From NCBI RefSeq assembly GCF_023278565.1, contig NC_064679.1:4278001-4342000 (forward strand): a DNA stretch of 64,000 bases, in the 5' to 3' direction. The position numbers and the translations under genes are program-made. The notes under the pieces were generated by a model that searched no databases, was not told where the DNA came from, and saw only the letters and a program-made list of their open reading frames with translations. This DNA is from Colletotrichum lupini. Taxonomy: Eukaryota; Ascomycota; Sordariomycetes; Glomerellales; Glomerellaceae. This document shows positions 62,601 through 64,000 of this stretch, one piece after another. How positions within the stretch are numbered: position 1 is the stretch's first letter; each line of letters starts with the position of its first letter.

Positions 62601-64000
62601 TATATTATTAATAAGTTTTATAAACGCATACCCCTATTATTATTTAACTATTTTAAAATACTTATTACTTAAGATTTTATTTTTCGTATTATTAAATATA
62701 ATACCTAGTTAATCTATGTTTTTTAAATATAAGAGAAACGGGGTATTAATAAGTAAAATATAGAAAGTTATCGTTCCGAAGTACGTCTCTATTTTTATTA
62801 TACTTAGGGCGACGATTTTTTTACTTAGGCCGAAACTAATCTTTATAATACCCGTTATTAACGTATTAAGCGTTATTAATATAATTTTTTATAGCGCCTA
62901 AAATTACCCTTTTTTTTTAATTAACTATTATAATACCCTAGTATTTAGAATAATCTTATAAAAATTATCTAGGCCGTATTTTTCGCTTATATAAAATACT
63001 TATACGAGCTTAGTATTCGAGGGATTTAAGTAGTATAAAAAAGACCCCTTTAGTTACCCCTATATTTACTTAATACTATATTCTTTTTTTTTAAATATTA
63101 AAAAAGATAGCGTCTTCTTTTTAAGCGTTAAGAAAATAGGCTTTAGCCTTATTAAATTCGCCTTTTTAACTACTTCTATATCCGTTATCTAAGAGACCTT
63201 CTCTTACTATTTATAAATAAAAGCTTACTTATTAAGAGCTTTTACTACCCTTTATTTATTTAACCTCGTATATCCTCTAGAGGCTAATAGGGTAAAAAAA
63301 GAGTAGTTAATATTATTAATTTTATTATAATTTAATTCGTTAGTATAGGGAGTAAGATCTTTTTTATTTTCCGAATCTCTTATAGGGAGTAAATACTTTA
63401 AGCTACTATTTTAGTTACCGTTACTAAGTTCCGTACTCTCAAATCTACTCTTATATATAATTAAAAATTAATTAAATTAACGAGGGTTAGTTTTACTATT
63501 TACTACCCTTAACTTTTTATACTATTTATATAACTTAATACGCTCTTTTTCGGAGTAGTTACTTAACTAATATTTTTTTTATAAATATAATATTACTTTT
63601 TTTATTACCCTATTTACGAGTTAAATCTCTACTTATTTAATAAATCTAAGCCTCTTTATTAGTAATTACCGTATTTAGTTTCTTTTCTTTTTTTATTATA
63701 CGTTTAATTAACTTAATATTATTAATAAGGGCTATTATATACCTAGAGATAGGTTTAGTATAGTATTTTCATTTTAATATTAAAGCTAGATCTTAGCTTT
63801 AAATAGAGCGTCTCGTAGTTTTTAAGTACTTAGTATAAGGTTATTTTTATTTTTAATACGCGCTAAATTATAATATAAAAATATCTAATTTTCTACTTAT
63901 TTATTCCTTTATTTAGCTAGGTTTTTACTAGCTTATTGATTCGATTAATAAGCTCTTTAAAAATCTTTATTTACAATTTACTTTTTATTATCCTAGCTAT
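59454..64000 (-). mobile_element. Ty1/Copia LTR retrotransposon (copy 4), 3' part, RIP-degraded
   Basis: Minus-strand Copia element that aligns by eye with copy 2 from its 3' LTR inward (RNase H, reverse transcriptase, integrase, gag), at least 4547 bp. It runs off the right edge of the window. It is more AT-rich than copy 2 over the same parts, so RIP decay is stronger. The left flank is AAGGC (59449-59453), the expected target duplication whose partner lies beyond the window. It cuts off the CocE/NonD remnant. No open frame of note. Confidence 0.9.

Overview
The window looks like part of the genome of a filamentous ascomycete (Pezizomycotina). Genes carry short introns of about 50-95 bp with GT..AG borders and CTRAC-type branch sites. 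The protein families (Zn2Cys6 factors, an AA9 LPMO, fungal epoxide hydrolase, DHA1 transporters, P450) are typical of that group. Repeats are strongly AT-rich with C-to-T/G-to-A decay, the footprint of repeat-induced point mutation (RIP). I cannot name the species.

Layout. Five AT-rich, gene-dead blocks alternate with GC-balanced gene islands. Block 1 (1-9674): the 3' part of a Ty1/Copia element, itself split by a 3.6-kb Mutator-like element. Island A (9675-14032): a Zn2Cys6 regulator and the 3' end of a broken glutathione S-transferase (GST) gene. Block 2 (14033-23089): a complete Copia element and a pogo/Fot-like DNA transposon, separated by only 318 bp of the same GST gene. Island B (23090-37478): the 5' end of the GST gene, a DEDDy 3'-5' exonuclease, an MFS transporter, tRNA-Gln and tRNA-Ala, an AA9 LPMO, an M20 amidohydrolase, an epoxide hydrolase and an aquaporin. 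Block 3 (37479-46723): a three-LTR Copia structure. Island C (46724-59453): a C2H2+Zn2Cys6 regulator, an MBL-fold hydrolase, an FAD monooxygenase split by a second pogo-like element (the AT-rich block 4, 52944-54813), an aldo-keto reductase, a P450 split by a solo LTR, and the remnant of a CocE/NonD hydrolase cut off by another Copia element. Block 5 (59454-64000): that Copia element, running off the window.

How it fits together. Island C reads like a small metabolic (tailoring) gene set: regulator, hydrolase, FAD monooxygenase, reductase, P450 and esterase. No PKS, NRPS or terpene backbone gene is in the window. At least four genes (GST, FAD monooxygenase, P450, CocE/NonD) are interrupted by mobile elements of different classes. 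In two cases (FAD monooxygenase and P450) removing the insertion plus one copy of the target-site duplication gives an open frame of exact codon length, so those losses look recent. The GST case is older: the piece caught between two repeats is full of stop codons, as expected if RIP leaks from the flanking repeats.

Main result of the hunt: a record of serial transposon hits on an accessory metabolic locus, dated relative to each other by target-site duplications and RIP. I did not find a convincing new biological system. Intron and exon borders were read by eye and checked for phase; the second transcription factor is the least certain model.
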